Shown: positions 17,353 through 24,542 of the stretch, one piece after another
Position numbering within the stretch: position 1 is the first letter of the stretch
Layout of the letters: each line of letters begins with the position of its first letter
Source: Sandaracinus amylolyticus
GTDB lineage: Bacteria; Myxococcota_A; Polyangia; Polyangiales; Sandaracinaceae
NCBI RefSeq assembly: GCF_021631985.1
Contig: NZ_CP070225.1
Coordinates: forward strand, 6,696,001 to 6,760,000
Length of the DNA stretch: 64,000 nt
Direction of reading: 5' to 3'
Program-made: the position numbers and the translations under genes
The notes under the pieces: generated by a model
Databases searched by the model: none
What the model was told of the DNA's origin: nothing
What the model saw: only the letters and a program-made list of their open reading frames with translations

Positions 17353-17565
17353 TCACGGCTGGCGCCAGCGCGGGGGCCAGTCGTCGAAGTCGCCGAGCTC
17401 CTGGCCGTCGACGAAGAGCGTGTGCAGCGGCTCGTCGGGGAAGTCGTTCAGGCGCAGTCGCAGGGCGTGCCCCTCGTGCTCGGCGGCGAACGGGAAGTCG
17501 AGGTCGCCGGTGGTGCGCCAGGTGATTTCGTTGGAGGTCCAACGATCGAACGCCGACTTCGTCAT
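17353..17565 (-). CDS. Small acidic protein, candidate immunity protein
   Basis: Seventy residues, with a Phe/Trp/Asp-rich C-terminus (LRLNDFPDEPLHTLFVDG, then ELGDFDDWPPRW). I recall similar short NDFP/DFDDWP proteins next to polymorphic toxins in other bacteria, but could not check this here. The ATG overlaps the stop of the pseudopilin-toxin-like gene as ATGA, with GGAGAGG upstream, so the two are translated as a coupled pair. No signal peptide is visible, so it should be cytoplasmic. It probably neutralises the C-terminal domain of its partner. Alternative: an unrelated accessory protein. Confidence 0.7.
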   Translation of the reverse strand: MTKSAFDRWTSNEITWRTTGDLDFPFAAEHEGHALRLRLNDFPDEPLHTLFVDGQELGDFDDWPPRWRQP

Positions 17566-18341
17566 CGTGCCTCTCCTTCGTCGCCCTCGCCGGGGCGCGG
17601 TCGTGGTGGGCGACCGTCGAAGTGCTCGTTGAACCGCTCGTTCGTGCGCTGCGAGCTGTCGATGATCCCTTGGTACACCTCGTCGTCGCTGCGCCCGCGA
17701 CCTCGACCGCGCCGCACCAGATCGTCGAACGAGGGCCCGCCCGTCCGGCCGTACGTGCAGATGTCGCGCAGCTGGAGGAACGCGACCGACATGCAGTTCC
17801 CCATCATGCGCCGCGCGCGCATGCGCGCATCGTGTCGCGCGTCGTAGGCCGCGCGTGCACGTTCTTCGAGCGACGCGCCCCGCCGCTCGAGCTCACGATC
17901 GCGCTCCGCGATCTGCGCGATCCGATCGTTGTACCAGCGGCGGACCTCGGAGTTCGTCCGCGGTCGATCGCGATCGTCGTCAGGCCCGGCGCGCGGCGTG
18001 TCTCCGCGATCGTCGGGCCCGGATCGCGGCGAGTCGGTGCGGTCGCGATCTCGATCTCGATCTCGATCGCGATCGCGCCGTCGATCGGGATCGCCGAGAT
18101 CGGGCGAGAAGTCGGGCGCCCCAGGTCGTCCGTCGAGCCCATCGTCGACACCGGGGACGCGGCTGTCGTCGAGCGGCGCGCTCGCATCGCCGACGAACGA
18201 CGAGCTCGTCGCCGCGCCGAGCCCGGCGACGCCGATCGCGCCCGCGACCGCGAGCGCGCCGACGAGCAGCAGTTGTTCGATGCCGAGCTGCCCTCGGGTG
18301 TCCGAGAGCGCTCGTGTCCATGGAGGAGTCTTCCGTCGCAT
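17562..18341 (-). CDS. Pseudopilin-like protein with Arg-Asp linker and polymorphic-toxin-like C-terminus
   Basis: The leader ends SDTRG, followed by QLGIEQLLLVGALAVAGAIGV: Gly-1, Glu+5 and a hydrophobic helix, a good substrate shape for TadV. Then come FVGDASAPLDDS..DDGL and the Arg-Asp tract shared with the protein at 9082-10011. The C-terminal ~120 residues (RWYNDRIAQIAERDRELE, ARHDARMRARRMM, FDDLVRRGR..YQGIIDSSQRTNERFNEHF) resemble, from memory, tips of Rhs/PAAR-type polymorphic toxins of unknown activity. The immunity-like gene follows with an ATGA overlap. The ATG at 18341 is only 2-3 nt from the predicted sigma-54 start and lacks a ribosome site, so the mRNA may be near-leaderless. Confidence 0.72.
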   Translation of the reverse strand: MRRKTPPWTRALSDTRGQLGIEQLLLVGALAVAGAIGVAGLGAATSSSFVGDASAPLDDSRVPGVDDGLDGRPGAPDFSPDLGDPDRRRDRDRDRDRDRDRTDSPRSGPDDRGDTPRAGPDDDRDRPRTNSEVRRWYNDRIAQIAERDRELERRGASLEERARAAYDARHDARMRARRMMGNCMSVAFLQLRDICTYGRTGGPSFDDLVRRGRGRGRSDDEVYQGIIDSSQRTNERFNEHFDGRPPRPRPGEGDEGEAR

Positions 18342-18353
18342 GGCGCCACGCTC

Positions 18354-18403
18354 AGCAGCGCACGTGCCGTGGATGCCCACTCGATCGACGGGCCGTGCCC
18401 ACC
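18354..18403 (-). promoter_or_regulatory. Candidate sigma-54 promoter and upstream elements of the toxin-like pseudopilin gene
   Basis: The minus strand has CGGCACG-TGCG-CTGCT (18354-18369) with -24/-12 spacing. Upstream are GTGGGCATCC (18371-18380) and GGTGGGCACG (18394-18403), variants of the locus-wide GTGGGCATCG element. The upstream elements are unusually close to -24. Confidence 0.52.
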
Positions 18404-18480
18404 CTCGCGGCGAGGTGGCGAATACGAAGCGCGAGACGGAGGTTCACCCCCTCGTGACTCGAACCCGGAACGAAGAGCCC

Positions 18481-20007
18481 ATGTCGCAGTCTCCCCTCCA
18501 CGACCACGCTCCCGTCACCCGGCGCAGCCGTTCCCGCCGGCGCCGCGCACGTCTCGCCGCGCTGGGCATCACCCTCGCGCTCGGCGGCAGCGCCGCCGCC
18601 GTGTCGGTCTCCGCACAAGAAGCGCCGCGCGCGACGCAGCCGCAGACCGCCGCAGAGCCGCCGCCGATCCCGCAGCCCCAGGCGCAGGCCGCGATCGCCG
18701 ACGCCGAGCGCGTGGGCACCGCGTTCGCCGCGGTCGCCGAGCGCATCTCTCCCTCGGTCGTCTCGATCCGCGTCGAGGCGCGCATCGATCCCCGCGAGCA
18801 GATGCAGCAGCTCCCGTTCGGCATGTTCCCCGGGATGCCGCAGGAAGGCGACGACGAGCGCATCGTGCAGGGCGGCGGCTCGGGCCTCGTGATCTCCGCG
18901 GACGGCGCGATCCTCACGAACCGCCACGTCATCGAGAACGCGACGCGCATCCGCGTGCGCTTCCAGGACGGACGCGAGCTGCCCGCCACCGTCGCCGGCG
19001 TCGATCGCGCGACCGATCTCGCGGTGCTCCGCGTGCAGGCGCGCGACCTCGTGCCGCTGCGCTTCGCGAACATGGAGCGACAGCGCGTCGGCCAGTGGGT
19101 CGTCGCGATCGGCTCGCCCTTCGGGCTCGACACCACCGTCACCGCGGGCGTGCTCAGCGCGACCGGCCGCGGCGGCATCGGGATGAACGAGATCGAGGAC
19201 TACATCCAGACCGACGCGAGCATCAACCCGGGCAACTCGGGCGGTCCGCTGGTGAACCTCGACGGCGAGGTCGTCGGGATCAACACGATGATCATCGGCC
19301 GCGGTCAGGGCATCGGCTTCGCGATCCCCGCCGACATGGCGGAGCGCGTCGCGCAGCAGCTGCTCGCCGAAGGCCGCGTGCGGCGCGCGTGGATCGGCGT
19401 CGGGTTCCAGGAGCTGACGCCCGAGCTCGCGGCGGACTTCGGCGTCGGATCGCGGCGCGGCGCGCTGGTGAACGAGATCGTGCCCAACGGTCCGGCGGCG
19501 CGCGCGGGCGTGCAGTCGGGCGACGTGATCGTCGCGGTCGAGGGCGTGCCGGTGCGCGAGTCGCGCGACCTGATGCGCCACGTGCTGCGCCGCCCGATCG
19601 GCGCGTCGGTGCGCATCGACGTGATGCGCGCGGGACGTGCGGTGCAGCTCGCGCTGACGACCGCGGAGCGACCCGATCCGCGCGACACGACCCCGCAGGA
19701 GCTCGGCGGTCGCGACGCGCGCCCGACGCGCGACGACGGGACGTGGGGGCTCTCGCTGCTCCCGCTCACGCCGCAGCTCGCGCGCGAGGTCGGCCACGCC
19801 GGACCGCAGGGCGCGGTGGTCGCGCGGGTGCGCCAGGGCAGCCCCGCGGAGCGCGCCGGGCTGGAGCGCGGGGACGTCATCGTCGAGGCCGATCGCGGCG
19901 CGGTGCGCGGGCCCGGCGAGGTCGAGAACGCAGCGCGCGACGGACGCGCCCTGCTGCGCGTGGCGCGCGGCGAGCGCTCGTTCTTCACGGTGATGCACCG
20001 GGAGTGA
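18481..20007 (+). CDS. HtrA/DegP-family periplasmic serine protease
   Basis: After a basic N-terminus and signal/anchor helix comes a trypsin-like domain with the full triad: His149 (TNRHVIEN), Asp179 (ATDLAVLRV) and Ser253 (NPGNSGGPL). Two PDZ domains follow (about residues 300-395 and 410-505; GALVNEIVPNGPAARAGVQSGDVI and GAVVARVRQGSPAERAGLERGDVI). This matches DegP/DegQ in length (508 aa). It should degrade or chaperone misfolded envelope proteins. It is divergent from the toxin-like pseudopilin gene. Its stop codon is the first three bases of an 88-bp tandem repeat array. Confidence 0.93.
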   Translation: MSQSPLHDHAPVTRRSRSRRRRARLAALGITLALGGSAAAVSVSAQEAPRATQPQTAAEPPPIPQPQAQAAIADAERVGTAFAAVAERISPSVVSIRVEARIDPREQMQQLPFGMFPGMPQEGDDERIVQGGGSGLVISADGAILTNRHVIENATRIRVRFQDGRELPATVAGVDRATDLAVLRVQARDLVPLRFANMERQRVGQWVVAIGSPFGLDTTVTAGVLSATGRGGIGMNEIEDYIQTDASINPGNSGGPLVNLDGEVVGINTMIIGRGQGIGFAIPADMAERVAQQLLAEGRVRRAWIGVGFQELTPELAADFGVGSRRGALVNEIVPNGPAARAGVQSGDVIVAVEGVPVRESRDLMRHVLRRPIGASVRIDVMRAGRAVQLALTTAERPDPRDTTPQELGGRDARPTRDDGTWGLSLLPLTPQLAREVGHAGPQGAVVARVRQGSPAERAGLERGDVIVEADRGAVRGPGEVENAARDGRALLRVARGERSFFTVMHRE

Positions 20008-20268
20008 GTCCTCACCGGAGTGCTCGTCCCGCAGGTCCCGAACGGGAGCGCGCGAAGCGCGCGGACGGTAGGGACCGGCGGGCGAGCCGATTTGAGTCCT
20101 CACCGGAGTGCTCGTCCCGCAGGTCCCGAACGGGAGCGCGCGAAGCGCGCGGACGGTAGGGACCGGCGGGCGAGCCGATTTGAGTCCTCACCGGAGTGCT
20201 CGTCCCGCAGGTCCCGAACGGGAGCGCGCGAAGCGCGCGGACGGTAGGGACCGGCGGGCGAGCCGATC
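20005..20268 (+). repeat. Three tandem copies of an 88-bp repeat starting at the htrA stop codon
   Basis: Units begin at 20005, 20093 and 20181, each starting TGAGTCCTCACCGGAGTGCT and ending near GGCGAGCCGATTT; they look essentially identical. Inside each is GCGCGCGAAGCGCGCG, a strong hairpin. The last unit runs into CTTTTTCGA. Relatives lie at 42520-42575 (internally deleted) and 52816-52989 (two copies, minus strand), each also beginning at a stop codon. Confidence 0.95.
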
Positions 20269-20295
20269 TTTTTCGACAGTCTTCGATCGCGCGAT

Positions 20296-20326
20296 GAACG
20301 CCCTCGCCGTGCGGGCGAGGGCGTTC
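20296..20326 (+). terminator. Hairpin after the repeat array
   Basis: GAACGCCCTCGCC and GGCGAGGGCGTTC form a 13-bp stem with a 5-nt loop. It lies after the T-rich end of the repeat array and before the next plus-strand gene, so it probably terminates htrA transcripts. Confidence 0.65.
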
Positions 20327-20337
20327 GTCGATCCCCC

Positions 20338-21252
20338 GTGGTAAAGAGCGCGCGCGTGAGCGACCGCGACGACGACGACCGCGTCGAGACGCCGCCCGAG
20401 GGCGCGACGTGCGGCGAGCATCCCGAGCGTCCCGCGCTCGCCCTGTGCCCGCGCTGCGGCGGCTACGCGTGCCTCGCTTGCTGGCACCACCCGATCCGCC
20501 GGTGCCATGCGTGCCTGATGCGCGATCCCGCGTCGGCCGCGCCGCCGATCGCGTGGGAGGACACGTCGCGCTCGGCGCCCGCGCGCTTCGTCGCGACGCT
20601 CGCGAGCGCCCTGCGCCCGGTGAGCAGCGCCCCCGCGTTCGCGCGCAGCGGAGTCGGTGCGGCGTGGCTCTTCTTCGCGCTCTCGTTCGTGCCGCTCGCG
20701 CTCGCGTCCGAGATCGTCGAGATGACGAGCACGCTGCTCTTCGGCGCGATGCAGGTCGAGGTGATCGGCGGCGCCGATGCGAGCGCGATCACGATCGACG
20801 TGGCGCGCGCGATGGGCCTCGGGCTCGTGCTGTCGAGCGTGCAGCTCGCGGCGTTCGCCCTGCCCTACGTGAGCCTCGCCCGCTCGTACGCGCCCTCGTC
20901 GGCGCCTCCCGACGCGCCGCTGCGCGTGGTGCTCTACCGCGCGTTCCTGCTCCCGCTGGGCACCGTCGCGGTCTCGCTGCTCTTCTGGATGTCGCCCGCG
21001 GACCCCCACGTCGACACGTTCCTCACGATCAAGGGGCTGCTCGTCGTGGTGCCGCTCGCCCTCCTCTTCGTGTCGCTGCGATCGACCGCGCGCATGGCGA
21101 GCGGCGTCGGGCCGATCGCGTCGTTCGTCGTGGTGATCGTCGCGTTCGCCTCGATGGAGGTCGCGAGCTTCTACATCGAGTCGACGGTCACGTCGCTGCG
21201 CCCGCCGCCGCCTCCGAGCGTCGCGGCGGACGAAGCGACCGGATCGCGATAG
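20338..21252 (+). CDS. B-box-type zinc finger membrane protein
   Basis: The N-terminus has paired Cys/His ligands (CGEHPERPALALCPRCGGYACLACWHHPIRRCHAC), the B-box-like zinc-binding motif frequent in bacterial rhomboid- and Yip1-associated proteins. A linker and five or six hydrophobic helices follow (about residues 108-128, 155-175, 205-225, 235-255, 265-285). The membrane part resembles Yip1-like domains, which is tentative. The start is uncertain: GTG 20338 or GTG 20356, neither with a clear ribosome site. Function unknown. Confidence 0.72.
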   Translation: MVKSARVSDRDDDDRVETPPEGATCGEHPERPALALCPRCGGYACLACWHHPIRRCHACLMRDPASAAPPIAWEDTSRSAPARFVATLASALRPVSSAPAFARSGVGAAWLFFALSFVPLALASEIVEMTSTLLFGAMQVEVIGGADASAITIDVARAMGLGLVLSSVQLAAFALPYVSLARSYAPSSAPPDAPLRVVLYRAFLLPLGTVAVSLLFWMSPADPHVDTFLTIKGLLVVVPLALLFVSLRSTARMASGVGPIASFVVVIVAFASMEVASFYIESTVTSLRPPPPPSVAADEATGSR

Positions 21253-21262
21253 GGTGCGCGCG

Positions 21263-21817
21263 ATGACGCGGACGTTCTTCCTGTGGATCGCGATGCTCGC
21301 GTCGTGCAGCGGATCGCGCGGCACGAGCACGCCCGCGCAGGACGCGCCCGAGACGTCGGCGCCCACCGCGAGCAGCACCAGCGCGACCACCGCGTCTGAT
21401 CACGGCTCGACCGAGGCACCGGTCGAGACCGGGCCTGCGCCGGTGCTCGCGATCCGCGGCACCCCGGCGCGCGCCGGTCGCGAGGTCGCCATCGTCATCG
21501 AGAACCGCGGCACCGAGCTCGCGCGCGTCTCGCCGCGCCTGGTGCTCGAGCGCGCGTCGAGCGAGGGCCGCTTCGCGCGCGTCGATGCGACCGAGCTCGC
21601 GCTGCGTCCTTCGTGCGAGCGCGAGGCCCCGACGTGTGTGGAGCTCGCGCCGGGCGCGGCGCTGCACCCGCCCGCGTGGCTCGGCACCACCGGCGACGCG
21701 CAGTGCGCGTGCGAGCGCTGCGTGCCCGCGGAGCCCGGCACCTATCGCTTCGTCGCGACGAGCTGCGGCGGCGCCCATCGTCTCGAGGGCGAGCCCTTCG
21801 AGATCGTCACCCGCTGA
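21263..21817 (+). CDS. Small lipoprotein with Ig-like domain
   Basis: A short signal peptide ends in Leu-Ala-Ser-Cys, a lipobox. A Ser/Thr/Ala-rich linker follows, then a beta-rich domain with six cysteines (ATCVELAPG, CACERCVPAEPGTYRFVATSCGG). The beta pattern and the phrase EIVIENRG-like IVIENRGTEL suggest an intracellular-proteinase-inhibitor or Ig-like fold; not certain. It follows the zinc-finger membrane gene by 10 bp, so they may be cotranscribed. Confidence 0.7.
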   Translation: MTRTFFLWIAMLASCSGSRGTSTPAQDAPETSAPTASSTSATTASDHGSTEAPVETGPAPVLAIRGTPARAGREVAIVIENRGTELARVSPRLVLERASSEGRFARVDATELALRPSCEREAPTCVELAPGAALHPPAWLGTTGDAQCACERCVPAEPGTYRFVATSCGGAHRLEGEPFEIVTR

Positions 21818-21820
21818 TCG

Positions 21821-22282
21821 TCACATCAGCCCGTCGTCGCGCGCTGCCTCGGCGAACCGCGGATCGAGGGCGATCGCGCGGCGCAGGCGATCCTCGGCGG
21901 CCGTGCGCTGACCGAGCTCGGCGTACGCGAGGGCGGCGTGATAACAGGGCTCGGCCCACCCGGGTGCCAGCGCGATCGCGTGCTCGAGCGCCATCGCGGC
22001 CCGATCGTGCGCGCCGAGCATCGAGCAGGTGCGCCCGAGCGCCTCCCATCCCTGCGCGTGCGCGGGCAGCGCCGTGACCACCATCTCGAAGGCGCGCGCC
22101 GCATCGGGATAACGCTGCAGCTCGAAGAGGAGCTCCCCGATCACGAAGCGGTACGCGCCGAGCGCGATCGGCGCACACACGATCGCGCGCTCGTACCACC
22201 CGATCGCCTCCTCGTAGCGACCCTCCGACGAGAGCTGATCGGCGAACGCGACGAGCCGCCTGCCCTCCGCCTCGTCCTCCAT
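21821..22282 (-). CDS. TPR repeat protein (153 aa)
   Basis: Almost the whole protein is built of four TPR-like helical pairs (EGRYEEAIGWYERAIVCAP, ELQRYPDAARAFEMVVTALP, MLGAHDRAAMALEHAIALAP, ELGQRTAAEDRLRRAIALDP). No signal peptide or membrane helix is seen. It probably mediates protein-protein contacts. The ATG at 22282 begins at the conserved acidic N-terminus; a longer in-frame start is possible. Convergent with the lipoprotein gene. Confidence 0.75.
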   Translation of the reverse strand: MEDEAEGRRLVAFADQLSSEGRYEEAIGWYERAIVCAPIALGAYRFVIGELLFELQRYPDAARAFEMVVTALPAHAQGWEALGRTCSMLGAHDRAAMALEHAIALAPGWAEPCYHAALAYAELGQRTAAEDRLRRAIALDPRFAEAARDDGLM

Positions 22283-22341
22283 GCGCACCGCGATGATAGC
22301 GCGCACGGCCGATGGCGCGGCGGTTGCGGTAGATTGCCCAC

Positions 22342-22692
22342 GTGGACTTCACACAGCTCAACCCGCAGGAGCGCCTCGCGCTCGCCGCGCTGGTCCGCAC
22401 GATGGTGCGCCTCGACCGCAGCTACTCGAGCGAAGAGTCGCAGCGCCTCCACGCGATCGCCGAGGAGCTCGGCGATCCCGAGGCGTTCTGGGACGAGATC
22501 GAGCGCGCCGAGCAGAACGTGAGCGACGGCGAGAAGCTCGAGGCGGTCACGCGTGCCGTCACGCGCCCCGAGGCGCGCGAGCTGATCGTCGACGTGCTCG
22601 AGTCGGTCGCGGCCGCGGAGGTCGAGAGCCCCGCCGAGCAGAAGATGCTCGCCGACCTGCGCGCGCTCTGGAACATGCCCGCCCCGGCGTGA
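22342..22692 (+). CDS. TerB-like helical protein (116 aa)
   Basis: A small all-helical protein. The pattern LAALVRTMVRLDRSYSSEE...L..IAEELGDPEAFWDEI resembles the TerB/TerB-like (DjlA N-terminal) fold, in which an acidic helix pair starts near an Asp/Glu cluster. That fold occurs in tellurite-resistance and stress proteins, and the biochemical role is unclear. It starts at GTG 22342. No partner gene of the Ter system is near. Confidence 0.6.
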   Translation: MDFTQLNPQERLALAALVRTMVRLDRSYSSEESQRLHAIAEELGDPEAFWDEIERAEQNVSDGEKLEAVTRAVTRPEARELIVDVLESVAAAEVESPAEQKMLADLRALWNMPAPA

Positions 22693-22713
22693 GCCGGCGC
22701 GAGGCGGTGCGCC

Positions 22714-23496
22714 TCAGGGCAGTGCTGACTCGCACACGTGACGGAACGCGTCGCCGCAGTCGACGTCGTTCCACCGCCCGTTGTCGCGCATCTGGACGCA
22801 GTCCTCGCCGAGGAAGTCGTCGGGCTGGCCGCTCGCCCACGTCGCGAACAGCTCCGACGTGCCGTTCCTCCAGGCGGTGCGTCGGTCGACCCACACGAAC
22901 GTGCGCTCGGTGTCGCGGTCGTCGAGCCCGATGAGGAAGTCGTTGCCCCGCGTGCGCTGCTCGGTGCGCACGAACGCGTTCTCGTCCGCGTCGTCGATCA
23001 CCACGAGGTCGTACCCGCGCGCCGCGCAGAACGCGCGCGCATCCACGTAATTGCGGTGCGTCGTGCAGAACAGGTAGGAGCGACCGCGCGCGCCGAGCAC
23101 ACGATCGCAGCCGCAGTCGCCCGCGCCTTCGTCGACGAGATCGTCGCAGTCCTGGTCGCGTCCGTCGCAGCGCTCGGGCATGCCCGGCGCGCACGGGACG
23201 ACGCCGGCATCGCCGGGGCCGCCGTCGAGATCGGGACCGGCGTCGGCGAGCGCGGCGTCGATCGGCTCGTCGCGGCCCGCGTCCTCGGGCGCCCCGGCGT
23301 CCTCGACCGAGCCTCCGTCGGCGGGATGCTCACCACCGTCGAGCGCGAGCGCGGCGTCGAGGTCGCCGTTGGGGTCGGCATCGTTCGGACCGCCGTTGGG
23401 CTCGCCCGCCACCGACACACGCTCGAGCGAGCACCCAGCTGTCCCGAGGACGAGGGAGAGGACGAGCACGCCGCTCGATCGCGCGAAGCACCGCAC
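22714..23496 (-). CDS. C-type-lectin-domain lipoprotein
   Basis: The signal peptide ends in a Thr-Ala-Gly-Cys lipobox. A long Asp/Gly/Ala linker typical of myxobacterial surface lipoproteins follows, then one MopE-like CDGRDQDCDDLVDEG motif. The C-terminal C-type lectin fold (about residues 135-258) shows SYLFCTTHRNYVDARAFCAARGYDLVVIDDADEN, FLIGLDD, FVWVD, NDVDCGDAFRHVCE. The classical QPD-like WASGQPDD loop and the WND position are present, consistent with Ca-dependent sugar binding. Probably displayed on the outer membrane. Confidence 0.83.
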   Translation of the reverse strand: MRCFARSSGVLVLSLVLGTAGCSLERVSVAGEPNGGPNDADPNGDLDAALALDGGEHPADGGSVEDAGAPEDAGRDEPIDAALADAGPDLDGGPGDAGVVPCAPGMPERCDGRDQDCDDLVDEGAGDCGCDRVLGARGRSYLFCTTHRNYVDARAFCAARGYDLVVIDDADENAFVRTEQRTRGNDFLIGLDDRDTERTFVWVDRRTAWRNGTSELFATWASGQPDDFLGEDCVQMRDNGRWNDVDCGDAFRHVCESALP

Positions 23497-23527
23497 GTGC
23501 GCAGCGTGGCGGCCGCGGGCCGCGCGA

Positions 23528-24472
23528 TCAACCCCGGGCGAGCGCGCGACGCTCGGCGTCGGCGCGACGACCCGCCTCGAGCACGCGCTCCGGCGGCTGC
23601 TTCAGGTTCCACACGAGCCCGACCTTCTCCATCGCGACGAGCAGGTAGTAGGTCAGGTCGATCTCCCACCAATAGAAGCCCTGGCGCGCCGAGCTCATGT
23701 AGTGGTGGTGGTTGTTGTGCCAGCCCTCGCCCATCGTGAGGATCGCGAGGAACGGGTTGTTGCGGCTGTCGTCCTTCGTCTCGAAGCGACGCGTGCCCCA
23801 GACGTGCGCGAGGCTGTTGATGAAGAACGTGCCGTGCCACGTGAACACGGTGCTCAGGAAGAACCCGATGAAGAGCCCGCTCCAGCCGAAGAAGAGCCAC
23901 ACGAGGAAGCCCGTCACGATCGGCGGCACGAGGTAGTACTTCTCGAGCCACACGAGCTCGGGGAACTTCGCGAGGTCCTTCACGCGGTTCCACTCGGTCT
24001 TGTCGCTGCCCGAGAAGAGCCAGCCGAGGTGCGCGTGGAGGAAGCCGTGCTGGCGCGGCGAGTGGAGGTCGCGCTCGCTGTCGGAGTAGAGGTGGTGCGC
24101 GCGGTGGTGCGAGGCCCACCAGATCGCGCCCTTCTGCGAGGTCGACTGGGCGATCCACGCGAGGACGAACTGCATCGGGCGGCTCGTCTCGAACGCGCGG
24201 TGCGAGAAGTAGCGGTGGTAGCCCGCGGTCACGCCGAACACGCGGATCCAGTAGAGCGCGATGCAGACGACGACCGCCTGCCAGGTGACGCCCGACCAGA
24301 GCGCGCCGAGCACCGCGACGTGGCAGAGGATGAAGGGCACCGACGCGAGCCAGTCGTAGCGATGACGCGACCGCTCGGTCGGGATCGCGGTCGGGGGCGT
24401 CGCGTCCGTCTCGGACGGCGCGAACACCGCGTCGGGGGTCAGGGTCGCAGTCGGCACCGCGCTCGGAGGCAT
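23528..24472 (-). CDS. Acyl-CoA/fatty-acid desaturase (delta-9 type)
   Basis: A 314-residue membrane protein of the stearoyl-CoA desaturase family. All three histidine boxes of the di-iron site are present: HRYFSH (86-91), HHRAHH (122-127) and HNNHHH (252-257). Hydrophobic segments lie in the usual places. It introduces a cis double bond into fatty acyl chains and so controls membrane fluidity. Two 15-bp direct repeats lie just upstream (24507-24542) and are the likely operator. Confidence 0.9.
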   Translation of the reverse strand: MPPSAVPTATLTPDAVFAPSETDATPPTAIPTERSRHRYDWLASVPFILCHVAVLGALWSGVTWQAVVVCIALYWIRVFGVTAGYHRYFSHRAFETSRPMQFVLAWIAQSTSQKGAIWWASHHRAHHLYSDSERDLHSPRQHGFLHAHLGWLFSGSDKTEWNRVKDLAKFPELVWLEKYYLVPPIVTGFLVWLFFGWSGLFIGFFLSTVFTWHGTFFINSLAHVWGTRRFETKDDSRNNPFLAILTMGEGWHNNHHHYMSSARQGFYWWEIDLTYYLLVAMEKVGLVWNLKQPPERVLEAGRRADAERRALARG

Positions 24473-24506
24473 GCCCGCATGATGCGGATCGCCCCATCGT
24501 CACGCC

Positions 24507-24542
24507 GTCACGGTTCGGTCAGCCAGTGTCACGGTTCGGTCA
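24507..24542 (-). promoter_or_regulatory. Direct-repeat operator upstream of the desaturase gene
   Basis: GTCACGGTTCGGTCA occurs at 24507-24521 and again at 24528-24542, a 21-bp period (two helical turns), 35-70 bp before the desaturase ATG. Exact repetition in this position suggests a transcription-factor operator. The second copy overlaps the last codons of the upstream gene. Confidence 0.6.

Noticed and set aside
20020..20247. Small proteins encoded by the 88-bp repeats
   Set aside because: Open frames through the repeats exist in several phases, share no start signal and read as Arg/Ser/Gly low complexity.
22313..22328. Sigma-54 promoter TGGCGCG-GCGG-TTGC before the TerB-like gene
   Set aside because: Good spacing, but the predicted +1 is within 2-3 nt of the GTG start, there are no GTGGGCATCG elements, and such GC-rich matches are expected by chance here.
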